This document shows positions 18,456 to 26,636 of a DNA stretch of 64,000 nt, piece after piece. Under the pieces are notes generated by a model. The model did not search any database, was not told where the DNA came from, and saw only the letters and a list, made by a program, of their open reading frames with translations. Each line of letters starts with the position of its first letter. The stretch's first letter is position 1. This DNA comes from Anaerolineae bacterium (lineage in GTDB: Bacteria > Chloroflexota > Anaerolineae > Aggregatilineales > Phototrophicaceae), in the NCBI GenBank assembly GCA_022821805.1, contig JAJECX010000026.1:1-64000 (forward strand), read 5' to 3'. A program made the position numbers and the translations under genes.

Positions 18456-19643
18456 TTAGGTCGGTTGTCCGCCAGTGGCGGGAATGAAGCGCAGCATAAT
18501 CAGAAAAGCCAGGAAGCCGAGGAGGCCGGCGACGAGCCCAATCAAGAGGAAGTTGCTCGCGCTGAATTTATAGATAATGGCGCCGAGCGCCCCGCCGGCG
18601 ACTCGGCCAAGCGAATGGGCGCCGACGTTTGCGCTCATCATGATGGCGCGCGATTGCGGGAGGATCTCGCTGAAGAGGGGCAAGGCGGAAACAATGGCGG
18701 TTTCGATGCAGATGAACATGACGAAGATGCCGAACATGGCGGCGGGCAGGCTGAAAGAGAGGTTGGGGATAATGAGGAAGCAGACGGCGGCGATCAACAT
18801 ACCGTACATTGATGTCCGCTTGGCGCCGAAGCGATCGGCTAGCGTGATGACGATGAACTCGCCGATGACTTCCGCCAGGGCGATGACGATAGTCACAGCG
18901 CCCAGGGCGGTCAGTACCAGACTGAAGCTCTCTTCCATCCAGAGGCCGTAATTGATGAAAAAGATCTCGTGAGAGGCGGTGAGGCAGATGGTGAAGATCA
19001 GCGCAAACACAGCAGGCGGATGGGCGCGTACGACGCGCATTGCCGACAGAGGGTTCATCACCTGGATTCGCTTGCCGGGTTGGTTTGCGCCGGCTGGCTC
19101 CACCAGCAGCCAAAATACCAAAGCGCTTGCGCCTAGAAACGCTGTGAGAAATACGAAAATCGCCTGCAGGGTGCTCACATCAAGCAAGAAGCCGGCTAGG
19201 GGCGCCGCGATAACCAGCGACAAAGCCCAGCTAAGCTCGGCGATGCCCATCACGCGCGCGCGCCGACTGAAATGTATGATGTCGCCGATATATGCTTGAA
19301 AGGTTGGGTCGTAAATGATCTTGCCGACGCCAAAGCCGAACATAACCAGGACGAAAACGCTGTACTCGGCGAACAGTGCGCCAAGGGCGCTCATGCCAGT
19401 CATCATCAGCAGCGCGCCGGTCATCACCATTTTTTTGCCGTAATGTTCGGAGAGGATGCCAAAAAGTGGACTGAGCAATCCGGCGCCGTTCGTCAGCGCG
19501 ATTACGTTTTGAATGCTATCGGCGGAGACGCCAAAGGAGGCGCCAATTGGGGCGACAAAAGGGTAAGGAAAGCGTCGGGTTACGTTTATCGCCAGCCGCG
19601 CCAGGACAATGGCGAAGATCGATCGTATGACCTTATTGTTCAA
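18456..19643 (-). CDS. MFS transporter
   Basis: This 395-residue integral membrane protein has about 12 hydrophobic segments. A basic loop after the second and third segments (LSEHYGKKM) and a second-half counterpart (LADRFGAKR) are typical major facilitator motifs. It probably exports or imports a small molecule by proton coupling. The substrate cannot be inferred, and the overall pattern is like drug or sugar efflux members. The only start compatible with full length is TTG at 19643. It ends the minus-strand cluster that begins upstream with alaS, and the neighbours do not define its role. Confidence 0.82.
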   Translation of the reverse strand: MNNKVIRSIFAIVLARLAINVTRRFPYPFVAPIGASFGVSADSIQNVIALTNGAGLLSPLFGILSEHYGKKMVMTGALLMMTGMSALGALFAEYSVFVLVMFGFGVGKIIYDPTFQAYIGDIIHFSRRARVMGIAELSWALSLVIAAPLAGFLLDVSTLQAIFVFLTAFLGASALVFWLLVEPAGANQPGKRIQVMNPLSAMRVVRAHPPAVFALIFTICLTASHEIFFINYGLWMEESFSLVLTALGAVTIVIALAEVIGEFIVITLADRFGAKRTSMYGMLIAAVCFLIIPNLSFSLPAAMFGIFVMFICIETAIVSALPLFSEILPQSRAIMMSANVGAHSLGRVAGGALGAIIYKFSASNFLLIGLVAGLLGFLAFLIMLRFIPATGGQPT

Positions 19644-19669
19644 GGGTAGCTCGCTTGGTCCAGCGGAAA

Positions 19670-20587
19670 TCAGAAGCTGCCGAAGAGCATTCTATCACAG
19701 GCGGGTACGAAGTCGGTCAGGCTTTGGAAGCCGTTGGCAAAGGCGGAGGCGCGCTTCCCGATGACGACAGTTGGCACGTCGTTCATGGTATGGCGGCGCG
19801 TACTGAGATCCTCCATGTTGCCATGGTCGCTGGCGATCACGATCAAGCCTTCGTCGTCGCGCCAATCGTCAAGCAAGCCCTGTAAAACCTGGTCGAAGCG
19901 CTCCAAGATTTCTACTGCGCGCGCAAGGGTGCCGCGATGCCCGATGCGGTCGGTAAGCCAGTGCGAATGAAAAGCGAAATCATAGCTTCGGGACAGTTGC
20001 GCCAAAAGCCGTCCGGCCTCGCGGGGAGAGTAATCGGGCAAGCTGTCAATCTTGAGGTGACGGCGCCAAGCTTCGGTCGTCCATTCGGCGGTAAGGGCGC
20101 GGCCTGCGATGACGTCTTCGAGGGAGAAATGCGGCGCGCCCGATTCAAATGCGGCCTGCTGCACACTTGATCGCAGCGTTTTGCCGCGCGCGAAATCTTT
20201 AAGCAGCCCGGGCGGATAGGCGGTCAAATGACGCGCGGACAACCCTCGCTGGGTTAATCGCTTGAAATAACTATGTTCCCGGATGATTTCGCGAGTCTTG
20301 GCTTCGGGTTTTGGTCCGTAGTGACGGCCGATCAGCTGCGGCACGTTCAAGCCGGTGAGCAGACTTGCCTGCCCGGTGCCGCTTTGGGGGCGGCCGGGGA
20401 TGCCTAGACGCGGATCGGTCGGAATGAAGGCAGCCTGTTCACTGCGCTGGAAGCCGGTGGCGGCGAGCCAGCGCTTGCCGTTGGCCAGGCTATGCATGAT
20501 TGGGGTCGCGGCGATAGCGAAGGGATTGGCTGCCGGATCATCTTCGCCAAGACCGATACCGTCCAGAAACAGTGTCAATATACGCAT
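19670..20587 (-). CDS. alkaline-phosphatase-superfamily metalloenzyme
   Basis: This protein of about 305 residues starts MRILTLFLDGIGLGEDDPAAN, the metal-binding opening of the phosphopentomutase / cofactor-independent phosphoglycerate mutase superfamily. PQSGTGQASLLTG contains the likely nucleophile Ser or Thr. SDHGNMED near the end carries the second metal ligands, with His in RRHTMND. It is shorter than iPGM (about 510) and phosphopentomutase (about 390), so the substrate is unknown. The ATG at 20587 is chosen because the domain begins there; the longer frame upstream overlaps the neighbouring MBL gene. Confidence 0.75.
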   Translation of the reverse strand: MRILTLFLDGIGLGEDDPAANPFAIAATPIMHSLANGKRWLAATGFQRSEQAAFIPTDPRLGIPGRPQSGTGQASLLTGLNVPQLIGRHYGPKPEAKTREIIREHSYFKRLTQRGLSARHLTAYPPGLLKDFARGKTLRSSVQQAAFESGAPHFSLEDVIAGRALTAEWTTEAWRRHLKIDSLPDYSPREAGRLLAQLSRSYDFAFHSHWLTDRIGHRGTLARAVEILERFDQVLQGLLDDWRDDEGLIVIASDHGNMEDLSTRRHTMNDVPTVVIGKRASAFANGFQSLTDFVPACDRMLFGSF

Positions 20588-20615
20588 CGCGCTGGCTTTA
20601 ATTTCGCTTGTTGGT

Positions 20616-21266
20616 TCAAGCGCTGTACGAAAGGATAAATGGGTTTGTTTGCCGCTCACGTCCGATGGTGGTGGCGCCCATGTGGCCGGGCAGGACGCGC
20701 ACGTCATCGTCCAAGACCATCAGCCGCTGAATAATGGACGTCATCAACAGGTCATGGTCGCCGCCGGGCAAGTCCGTTCGGCCGATGCTGCCGGCGAAGA
20801 GCGTATCGCCGCTTAAGAGAATTTTGTGATCGGCGAGATAGAAGCTGAGATGGCCGGGCGCGTGCCCCGGCGTATACAAGCTCGTCAGGCGGATGGAATC
20901 AAGTGCGATGATTTCGCCTTCGCTATTGAGGAGGCGATCTGGCTTTGCCGCCGCTGGCAACTGACCCAAGCCAAAGTAGATCCCTTGCAGCGGAATCTCC
21001 TCAAGCAGCGCTACGCAGTCTTCGTGGATCAGGAAGGGAATCTTCAGCTGGTCCTTGATCGCGGCGCTGGCCAAAACGTGATCGAGATGGGCGTGGGTCG
21101 CGATCATGAGCTGGATCTGCCAGCCTTCGTCGGCGGCGGCGCGCAAAATGGCGGGGGCGTCATCGACCGGATCAATGAGTATGGCGTTGTTCGTACGCGT
21201 ATCGGCGACCAGGTAGGTGTTGGTGGCGAAGGGACCGAGCGTTAGCGATTTGATTTTGATTGGCAT
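20616..21266 (-). CDS. MBL-fold hydrolase, glyoxalase II-like
   Basis: This 216-residue protein is a compact metallo-beta-lactamase hydrolase. The motif THAHLDH lies near residues 58-64, then TPGHAPGHLSF, GDTLFAGSIGRTDL with the bridging Asp, and LPGHM at the C-terminus. The layout matches the short YcbL-type glyoxalase II-like family found in most bacteria, which hydrolyses thioesters in vitro. The larger MBL protein at 7549 belongs to a different branch. Confidence 0.88.
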   Translation of the reverse strand: MPIKIKSLTLGPFATNTYLVADTRTNNAILIDPVDDAPAILRAAADEGWQIQLMIATHAHLDHVLASAAIKDQLKIPFLIHEDCVALLEEIPLQGIYFGLGQLPAAAKPDRLLNSEGEIIALDSIRLTSLYTPGHAPGHLSFYLADHKILLSGDTLFAGSIGRTDLPGGDHDLLMTSIIQRLMVLDDDVRVLPGHMGATTIGRERQTNPFILSYSA

Positions 21267-21318
21267 GATTGATCTTTCTTTGGGAGAGTCTAATCGGTCG
21301 CGCCTACAGCTTTTGTTG

Positions 21319-22980
21319 TTATTCGGGCGACCGTTTGATGATAGCCCAGATCTCAGATATTTCCTGCATTTTCAGCAGGAGGGCGGCGATAGCGAAAACA
21401 GCCAAGCCGATTGCGCCTTCTACGAGCAGCCGCATGACAGTGAGGGTTATGCTGCGACCTTGAACTGCCCCAATCCACAGCATGTCAACGAGGACAATGG
21501 CCGCTGCCATGACAAGTGAAGCGACAAGCGTCTTCCAAAGCGCGCGCGCCAAAGCGCTTTCTTTAAGTCCACCCCAGCGCCGCCGCAGAATGATGAGCAA
21601 AACCAGCACTTCAAACATTACGCCGAGCGAATTGGCGAGCGCCAAGCCGCTCACATTGCCGATCTCGCGCTTGATACCAGCGAAGGGCATGATGTCTGAT
21701 ACCGAGTTGAGGAATGTGTTGGCGTCGACGGCTTGCACATCGCTGAGGAGGATGGCGGCGACAAAGTTGATGGCGGCGCCGCCCAGCGCGGCGAATAGGG
21801 GCGTCAGCGTGTCTTTATCGGCGTAGAAGCTGCGGGCGATCACTTCCAGCGCCGAATGCACGATCAAGCCCAGGGTGAACATGCTAAGCGTGCTGTAGAC
21901 CAGCGCGGAGGCGGATTCGTCAAAAGCGCCGCGCTCAAGCAGGCTGATGAGCGGGCGCCCGAGCACGATCAAGGCGATGGCAGAGGGGATGCTGCTGATC
22001 AAGAGGAATCGCAACGCGCCCGACATGGCGTCGCGTTTGCCAGTCAGGTCGTTCATTTCGCTCAAGGCGGCGAGGGTGGGGAAGATGACGATGCCCATCG
22101 CGGTGCCAAGCAGGGTCTGCGGAATTTGCATCAGGCGCCAACCCCAATCGAGCGCGCTAACCGAGCCGACGCCCAGGCGCGAGGCGATGTTATTCATCAC
22201 GAGGAAATTGAGACTGAAGACGCCCAAGCCGCCGATGCGCGGGAGCATAAGGCGGATAACGCGCCAAAGCTGCGGATTGCTCAAACCGAGGTCGAAGCGC
22301 CAGCTCATTTGGTAGCGGATTAAACCCGGCACTTGAATCGAGAAATGGAGCGCCGAACCGAGCGCCGCGCCAAGGGCGATGCCATGTACGCCGAAGCGCG
22401 GCAGCAGGAAGAGTACACCGGCGAGGATTCCGATATCATACATGATCGGCGCCAAAGCCGGCAGCAGAAAATGCTGATGGGAGTTGAGGATGCCGCTGAA
22501 TATGCCGCTGACGGCGAAGATGATGGCGCTTAGCAGAAGGATGCGCATCATGTCGACGGTGTTTCGCGCAGTTGCCGCGTCGAAGCCGGGAGCGACAACA
22601 TGATTCACCAGCCAGGGCGCCAGCAGGAAAACGACAACGCTGATCAAGAAGGCGAGCATGAAGATCGTCGAGATTAAGTTGCTCGAGAGTTTCCAGGCGG
22701 AATCCAGGTCTCCCCGTGCCAGGAAACCGCTGAAAACTGGAATGAAAGCGTGCGTCAGGGCGCCGCCGGATATCAGGATGACGATGAGTTCCGGGATGCG
22801 ATTGGCGGCGACGTAGGCATCCAGTTCGCGACCGACGCCGAAAGCCTGGGCGATGATCAAGGTCTGCGCCAGGCTGATTAGCTTGGCGACGGCGAAAGCG
22901 ATCATGACAGTCAATGTCGAGCGAGCGATACGGCGATTGCGCTGCAGGGGGGAGGGGCGCATCTTGCCTTTAGCAGTCAT
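21319..22980 (-). CDS. murJ: lipid II flippase MurJ
   Basis: This 553-residue polytopic protein has about 14 hydrophobic segments and the MurJ/MviN N-terminal pattern RSTLTVMIAFAVAKLISLAQTLIIAQAFG followed by DAYVAANRIPEL. It flips the peptidoglycan precursor lipid II across the membrane. It follows the C39-TPR gene by 8 bases on the same strand, suggesting one transcript. Its presence supports a peptidoglycan wall in this organism. Confidence 0.92.
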   Translation of the reverse strand: MTAKGKMRPSPLQRNRRIARSTLTVMIAFAVAKLISLAQTLIIAQAFGVGRELDAYVAANRIPELIVILISGGALTHAFIPVFSGFLARGDLDSAWKLSSNLISTIFMLAFLISVVVFLLAPWLVNHVVAPGFDAATARNTVDMMRILLLSAIIFAVSGIFSGILNSHQHFLLPALAPIMYDIGILAGVLFLLPRFGVHGIALGAALGSALHFSIQVPGLIRYQMSWRFDLGLSNPQLWRVIRLMLPRIGGLGVFSLNFLVMNNIASRLGVGSVSALDWGWRLMQIPQTLLGTAMGIVIFPTLAALSEMNDLTGKRDAMSGALRFLLISSIPSAIALIVLGRPLISLLERGAFDESASALVYSTLSMFTLGLIVHSALEVIARSFYADKDTLTPLFAALGGAAINFVAAILLSDVQAVDANTFLNSVSDIMPFAGIKREIGNVSGLALANSLGVMFEVLVLLIILRRRWGGLKESALARALWKTLVASLVMAAAIVLVDMLWIGAVQGRSITLTVMRLLVEGAIGLAVFAIAALLLKMQEISEIWAIIKRSPE

Positions 22981-22988
22981 TCAGATGC

Positions 22989-24512
22989 CTAGTTGAGTGA
23001 GGCGAGGGCTTGGCGCGCGGCGTCATAGCGCGGGTTGTAGGCGAGTGCGCGGCGATATGACGCGGCCGCCGCCTGCGTTTCGCCTTGCGCCTCTTGCACC
23101 ATGCCTTGCCAATAATAGGTCTCTTCGAGTTCTCGCGCGTTATTCTGATTGATGCGCACAAGGCTCATGACATCGTCGTAACGACCGACATGAAAATAAG
23201 CGGCAAATGGACCGTATTGATACCAGTGCATGCGCCAGGGCAATTTCCCCGTGCGGTTCGCTTGGTCGAAGGCGGTTGCGGCTTCTGCGTAGCGCTCTAG
23301 CGCGACCAAAGAAGTACCCATGTTAAACCAGGCAAAGGCGTTCTGCGGCTCACGGCGAGCCTCGATTTGCGCAGTCTCAAAGGCGATTTCGGCGGCGCTA
23401 TTCACGTCCCAGTAGTGGCCGAGCAATTCGCGCAGGAGCGTTTCGCGTTGTGGTTCATAAACGACAATAAAGGCGCGATTAAACGCAGTCCAGTGGGCGT
23501 CGACCTCGGCATAGCTGATGCTGACACCTTGCGCGGATTCGCCGACGCCAAGGAAGCTGTCGAAGAAATAGAAGAGATCGTAGGCGTCATCGTAGGCGAC
23601 CAAGGCGCGATAATGGCCGATCCAATCGTAGGCTTCGAACATGGCGCCCGTTTCGATGACCACTGGAAACTCGTTTGCGACCAGGAGTTTGAGCAATTCG
23701 AGGGTTCCGCCCATACGGACGATCGCCTTGACAGCGCTCTCTTCGTTTACATAGGCAGCCAGTTCTTCTGGACTGACGTTCTTGTCTTCGCGATTGGGCT
23801 TGAGGCGGTCGGCGGCAAATGCCTGATCGCGCCGCCATCCGTAATAGCTGAGCGCCATAGTGATGGTCGCGGGACCGCAGTTGTTCCAAGTTTGCTGCTG
23901 GTGCAGCAGTCCGTAGATTCTGGCTGAGGGAGGCAGATTGTTGCGCGGCGCGCCGGTGGGGAAGCGGAATGAAGTGGCGACAATCGCCGGGATTGGCGAC
24001 GGGGATGGAATGACAACTGTGGCAATGCGCGCAGTCGCCGTAGGCGCTGAGACATGCGCGAGCGTCGGAACATCGGTCGCGGTCACCAACTGCAGGGTCG
24101 GCGATGCTGTTTCTGTTACCGCGGATTGGCTTGAATGCGTTGCGCTCGGCGGGGCGATATCCAAGGGCATGTCAAGAAGGGACAGCGCAGCGTCCGCATT
24201 CTCCGGCGCTACGATCGTTGGGAATACACCGCCAATCGGCGTCGGATTGCGAAGGACGCTCAAAAAGGGCAGCTGGTCGATGAGACGTTGCTGCTGCGCA
24301 GGGCGAAGCACTTCGCGGAAACCGAATACGAAGCCGGCGATGCCGAGAATAACGAGCAGACAGAAAACAATCAGGCCCCAGAACAGCAGTTTTGGCGGCG
24401 CGCGCAAGCCGTCTTCGCGTCGCTTCAGATAATAGCTGCGGCTTGGCTGAGTATCGTGTAAATTACGCAAGTTTCGATCTCGCTGTGTTGCTCGGCGCCG
24501 CAATTGCGCCAC
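22989..24512 (-). CDS. membrane-anchored C39-like peptidase with TPR repeats
   Basis: This 507-residue protein starts at a GTG. A basic N-terminus precedes a transmembrane helix (LLFWGLIVFCLLVILGIAGFVFG, about 42-65). A Ser/Thr/Pro-rich linker leads to a C39_2-type papain-like domain (about 195-355) with catalytic Cys in TWNNCGPATITMA and His in WIGHYRALVAYDD. The C-terminal 150 residues form about three TPR motifs (FAWFNMGTSLVALERYAEAA, TYYWQGMVQEAQGETQAAA). The enzyme portion is predicted to be outside the membrane. Placement directly before murJ suggests a wall or surface role, but the substrate is unknown. Confidence 0.8.
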   Translation of the reverse strand: MAQLRRRATQRDRNLRNLHDTQPSRSYYLKRREDGLRAPPKLLFWGLIVFCLLVILGIAGFVFGFREVLRPAQQQRLIDQLPFLSVLRNPTPIGGVFPTIVAPENADAALSLLDMPLDIAPPSATHSSQSAVTETASPTLQLVTATDVPTLAHVSAPTATARIATVVIPSPSPIPAIVATSFRFPTGAPRNNLPPSARIYGLLHQQQTWNNCGPATITMALSYYGWRRDQAFAADRLKPNREDKNVSPEELAAYVNEESAVKAIVRMGGTLELLKLLVANEFPVVIETGAMFEAYDWIGHYRALVAYDDAYDLFYFFDSFLGVGESAQGVSISYAEVDAHWTAFNRAFIVVYEPQRETLLRELLGHYWDVNSAAEIAFETAQIEARREPQNAFAWFNMGTSLVALERYAEAATAFDQANRTGKLPWRMHWYQYGPFAAYFHVGRYDDVMSLVRINQNNARELEETYYWQGMVQEAQGETQAAAASYRRALAYNPRYDAARQALASLN

Positions 24513-24576
24513 CCTATTGGCTTCCGCGCGAAAAGCTCTGCCTATTCATATACTTATATTGTACAGCCGCAAATTG

Positions 24577-25029
24577 TCAGTCGCTTGAGCCAGGCGGGGG
24601 AAACGCAGCCGAACCGTAGCTTAGCGCATCGAGGTAGGATTGCAGAATGATGCGCGCCGCCAGGTCGTCAATTGGCTCGCGTGGTCTTCGTTTGAGCGAC
24701 CGAGCTAGTTCTTGGGCCTCGGCGCTGGTCAAGTATTCGCTCACTTCGGCAACCGGCAATTGCACGGCGCTACGCAAGCGAGCGCTCCAATCGAGCACAA
24801 TGTCGGCTTGCTTCGGAGCGCCAAAGGGCGCATTCGGGTTATGGGGGATGCCAACGACGATGCCAACGGCCGATTCACGTTTCGCGATGGCTGCAATTTC
24901 CGCGAAGTCGGCGGCGTCGCCTTTGCTCGTCAGAATCGTCAGTTCGCGGGCGCCAATGCCCATAGCATCGCTGATCGCAAGTCCGATTCGCTGCTTGCCG
25001 TGGTCGATGCCGATTAGACGCCCGGTCAT
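24577..25029 (-). CDS. ruvX: Holliday junction resolvase-like protein RuvX (YqgF)
   Basis: This 150-residue protein is a YqgF family nuclease with an RNase H fold. IGIDHGKQRIGLAISD gives the first catalytic Asp, VVGIPHN the second strand, EYLTSAEAQ the family glutamate region, and IDDLAARIILQSYLD the final acidic residue. It is implicated in 16S rRNA 5' processing and possibly junction resolution. Its ATG overlaps the stop of the upstream membrane-protein gene (ATGA), so the two are translationally coupled. Confidence 0.92.
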   Translation of the reverse strand: MTGRLIGIDHGKQRIGLAISDAMGIGARELTILTSKGDAADFAEIAAIAKRESAVGIVVGIPHNPNAPFGAPKQADIVLDWSARLRSAVQLPVAEVSEYLTSAEAQELARSLKRRPREPIDDLAARIILQSYLDALSYGSAAFPPPGSSD

Positions 25030-26576
25030 GCAGAGCCTTTGATTTGCAGGTCGATTCTGATCGGGAGCATCGGCATCTGCGCCAGACCGATTGGATACAG
25101 GTCTATTACCGGGGGATCAGCGGCTGATAGTTCGGGCTGCGCCAAGAGCAGATCAGTGGCTTCGCTGAGGCTTATTCCTGCCAGTGCTGAGCGCAGGGCG
25201 CCGGCGTCGAATTCGGATCTTGCGCTTGCCCGACTGGTAGCGGTGAATTGGACTTGCCCGTTTTCGCGCCCCAGTGTGAAAGGACCGCGGCTGTATTCAA
25301 TTGAATCGCCGACTAGAATCTTTCCCGGCGGCAAATTCGCCTTGAGACTGCCGACCGCGACTTGCCTGGCGTAGCGATCGTCGATGGCGAGGGCAGCGAC
25401 AAGCGCGCGCATCGACAATGACAATTCGCTGGTCATGGCGCCGACATCGGCCGAAAACGAAATCCATTCCTTGCGTTCTTCTTCAATTCCGATCGACTCG
25501 ATGATTATCACCTGGCTGTCGGGCAGCGTTGCGCGCATCTGCTCAAAAGCGAGCGACTGCAACTGTATACGCACACTTTCGAGCAGGCGGTTCTTGTCGA
25601 CCTCGGCGACGACTTTGACGCTGGGTTGGCCGCCGCCGGCGGCTGGCGCCAAATTGATGACCGATACCTTTTCCGCCAACGCGCCGATCACGGTATTGAT
25701 CATGCCGCTGTTTACGTTGCCGATGCTGCCACGGTAGCCTTCTATTGCCTGGACCGTCGCATCAACGCTGCGCCCTACGCCGGCCGGCACGACAATATCG
25801 GCCACGGTCTCAAAGAGGATGGGCTCGCCGGCGCTGGTGCCCAGAATCGTCTTTGATGGGATGATCACGAGCTCATCGCCCAAATTGGTGAAGGTCACCA
25901 CGCCAGCTGCCGAGACACTATCCAGCCGGAAAGTACCGCTCGCGGGTATCGTAGCGGTGGTTTCCACCGTTTCGCGGAGCGTTAAGGCGGGTATGAGGCC
26001 TTTATCTAAATCTACAGCATTGGCTTTGCTGTCGGCGAGGATGTCAACGACGGCGACGAGTTCGTTTTCGGCGAGGGTTAGCTCGACGACAGCGCTTGGG
26101 AGAAGGGCGTAGAAAACGCTGCCAATAACGCCGATGAGCAGCGCAAGGACAAAGAGACGCTCGATGGCAGCGCGCCAGGGCGAAAGCCGTTTGCGCCGTT
26201 CAATTCGATCGGCGATGATCGCGAGGTCCTCAGTCTGCAGATCGGGGCTCGGTTTGTGATAGCGGGGCAGGAAGCGTTTTTGGCGGCCCCGCTTCCAACG
26301 TTCGACCTGGCTGGCTTCGACGGAATCAAAGCAGCTGATATTCAGTTCGGCGGCGTAAGCGATTATGGCATTGTCCAGTGATACGAGCGCCAGTTGAATC
26401 GCGCGCCGGTCGGCATCGCGCTGAATCAGCACGAGGTCCAGTTTGCGCCCGAGCGGTTTGCCATCGGGGGGCCAAATGAGCAGGACGCGGCGCCCGCGCA
26501 GGCCTGCCAGTCGTTCACGTACGGTGACGACAGTATCGGTCGGCGTAAGCTGAAGGCGCTCAATTTCAGGAGACAT
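25026..26576 (-). CDS. membrane-anchored protein with baseplate-J-like region
   Basis: This protein of about 516 residues has a cytoplasmic N-terminal part of 140 residues. One transmembrane helix follows (ERLFVLALLIGVIGSVFYALLP, about 140-162), then a long extracytoplasmic beta-rich part. Within it, VTFTNLGDELVIIPSKTIL ... FETVADIVVPAG ... GYRGSIGNVNSGMIN closely resembles the pattern of the phage baseplate J/gp47 family (values that 'come from' constant slots, then GNV-ag-I). Such proteins are annotated in other Chloroflexota, but the function is unknown. No other phage tail genes are present. The ATG at 26576 is preferred to the GTG one codon earlier. It is coupled to ruvX. Confidence 0.7.
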   Translation of the reverse strand: MSPEIERLQLTPTDTVVTVRERLAGLRGRRVLLIWPPDGKPLGRKLDLVLIQRDADRRAIQLALVSLDNAIIAYAAELNISCFDSVEASQVERWKRGRQKRFLPRYHKPSPDLQTEDLAIIADRIERRKRLSPWRAAIERLFVLALLIGVIGSVFYALLPSAVVELTLAENELVAVVDILADSKANAVDLDKGLIPALTLRETVETTATIPASGTFRLDSVSAAGVVTFTNLGDELVIIPSKTILGTSAGEPILFETVADIVVPAGVGRSVDATVQAIEGYRGSIGNVNSGMINTVIGALAEKVSVINLAPAAGGGQPSVKVVAEVDKNRLLESVRIQLQSLAFEQMRATLPDSQVIIIESIGIEEERKEWISFSADVGAMTSELSLSMRALVAALAIDDRYARQVAVGSLKANLPPGKILVGDSIEYSRGPFTLGRENGQVQFTATSRASARSEFDAGALRSALAGISLSEATDLLLAQPELSAADPPVIDLYPIGLAQMPMLPIRIDLQIKGSA

Positions 26577-26636
26577 CACTTACGAGTATACGCGTAGAAT
26601 GAATGGGCATCCGCTTGGCGGCAGGCAATACAAGGA

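Noticed and set aside
25026..26576. Prophage remnant, suggested by the baseplate-J-like region
   Set aside because: No neighbouring phage genes, attachment sites or integrase; flanked by ruvX and alaS.
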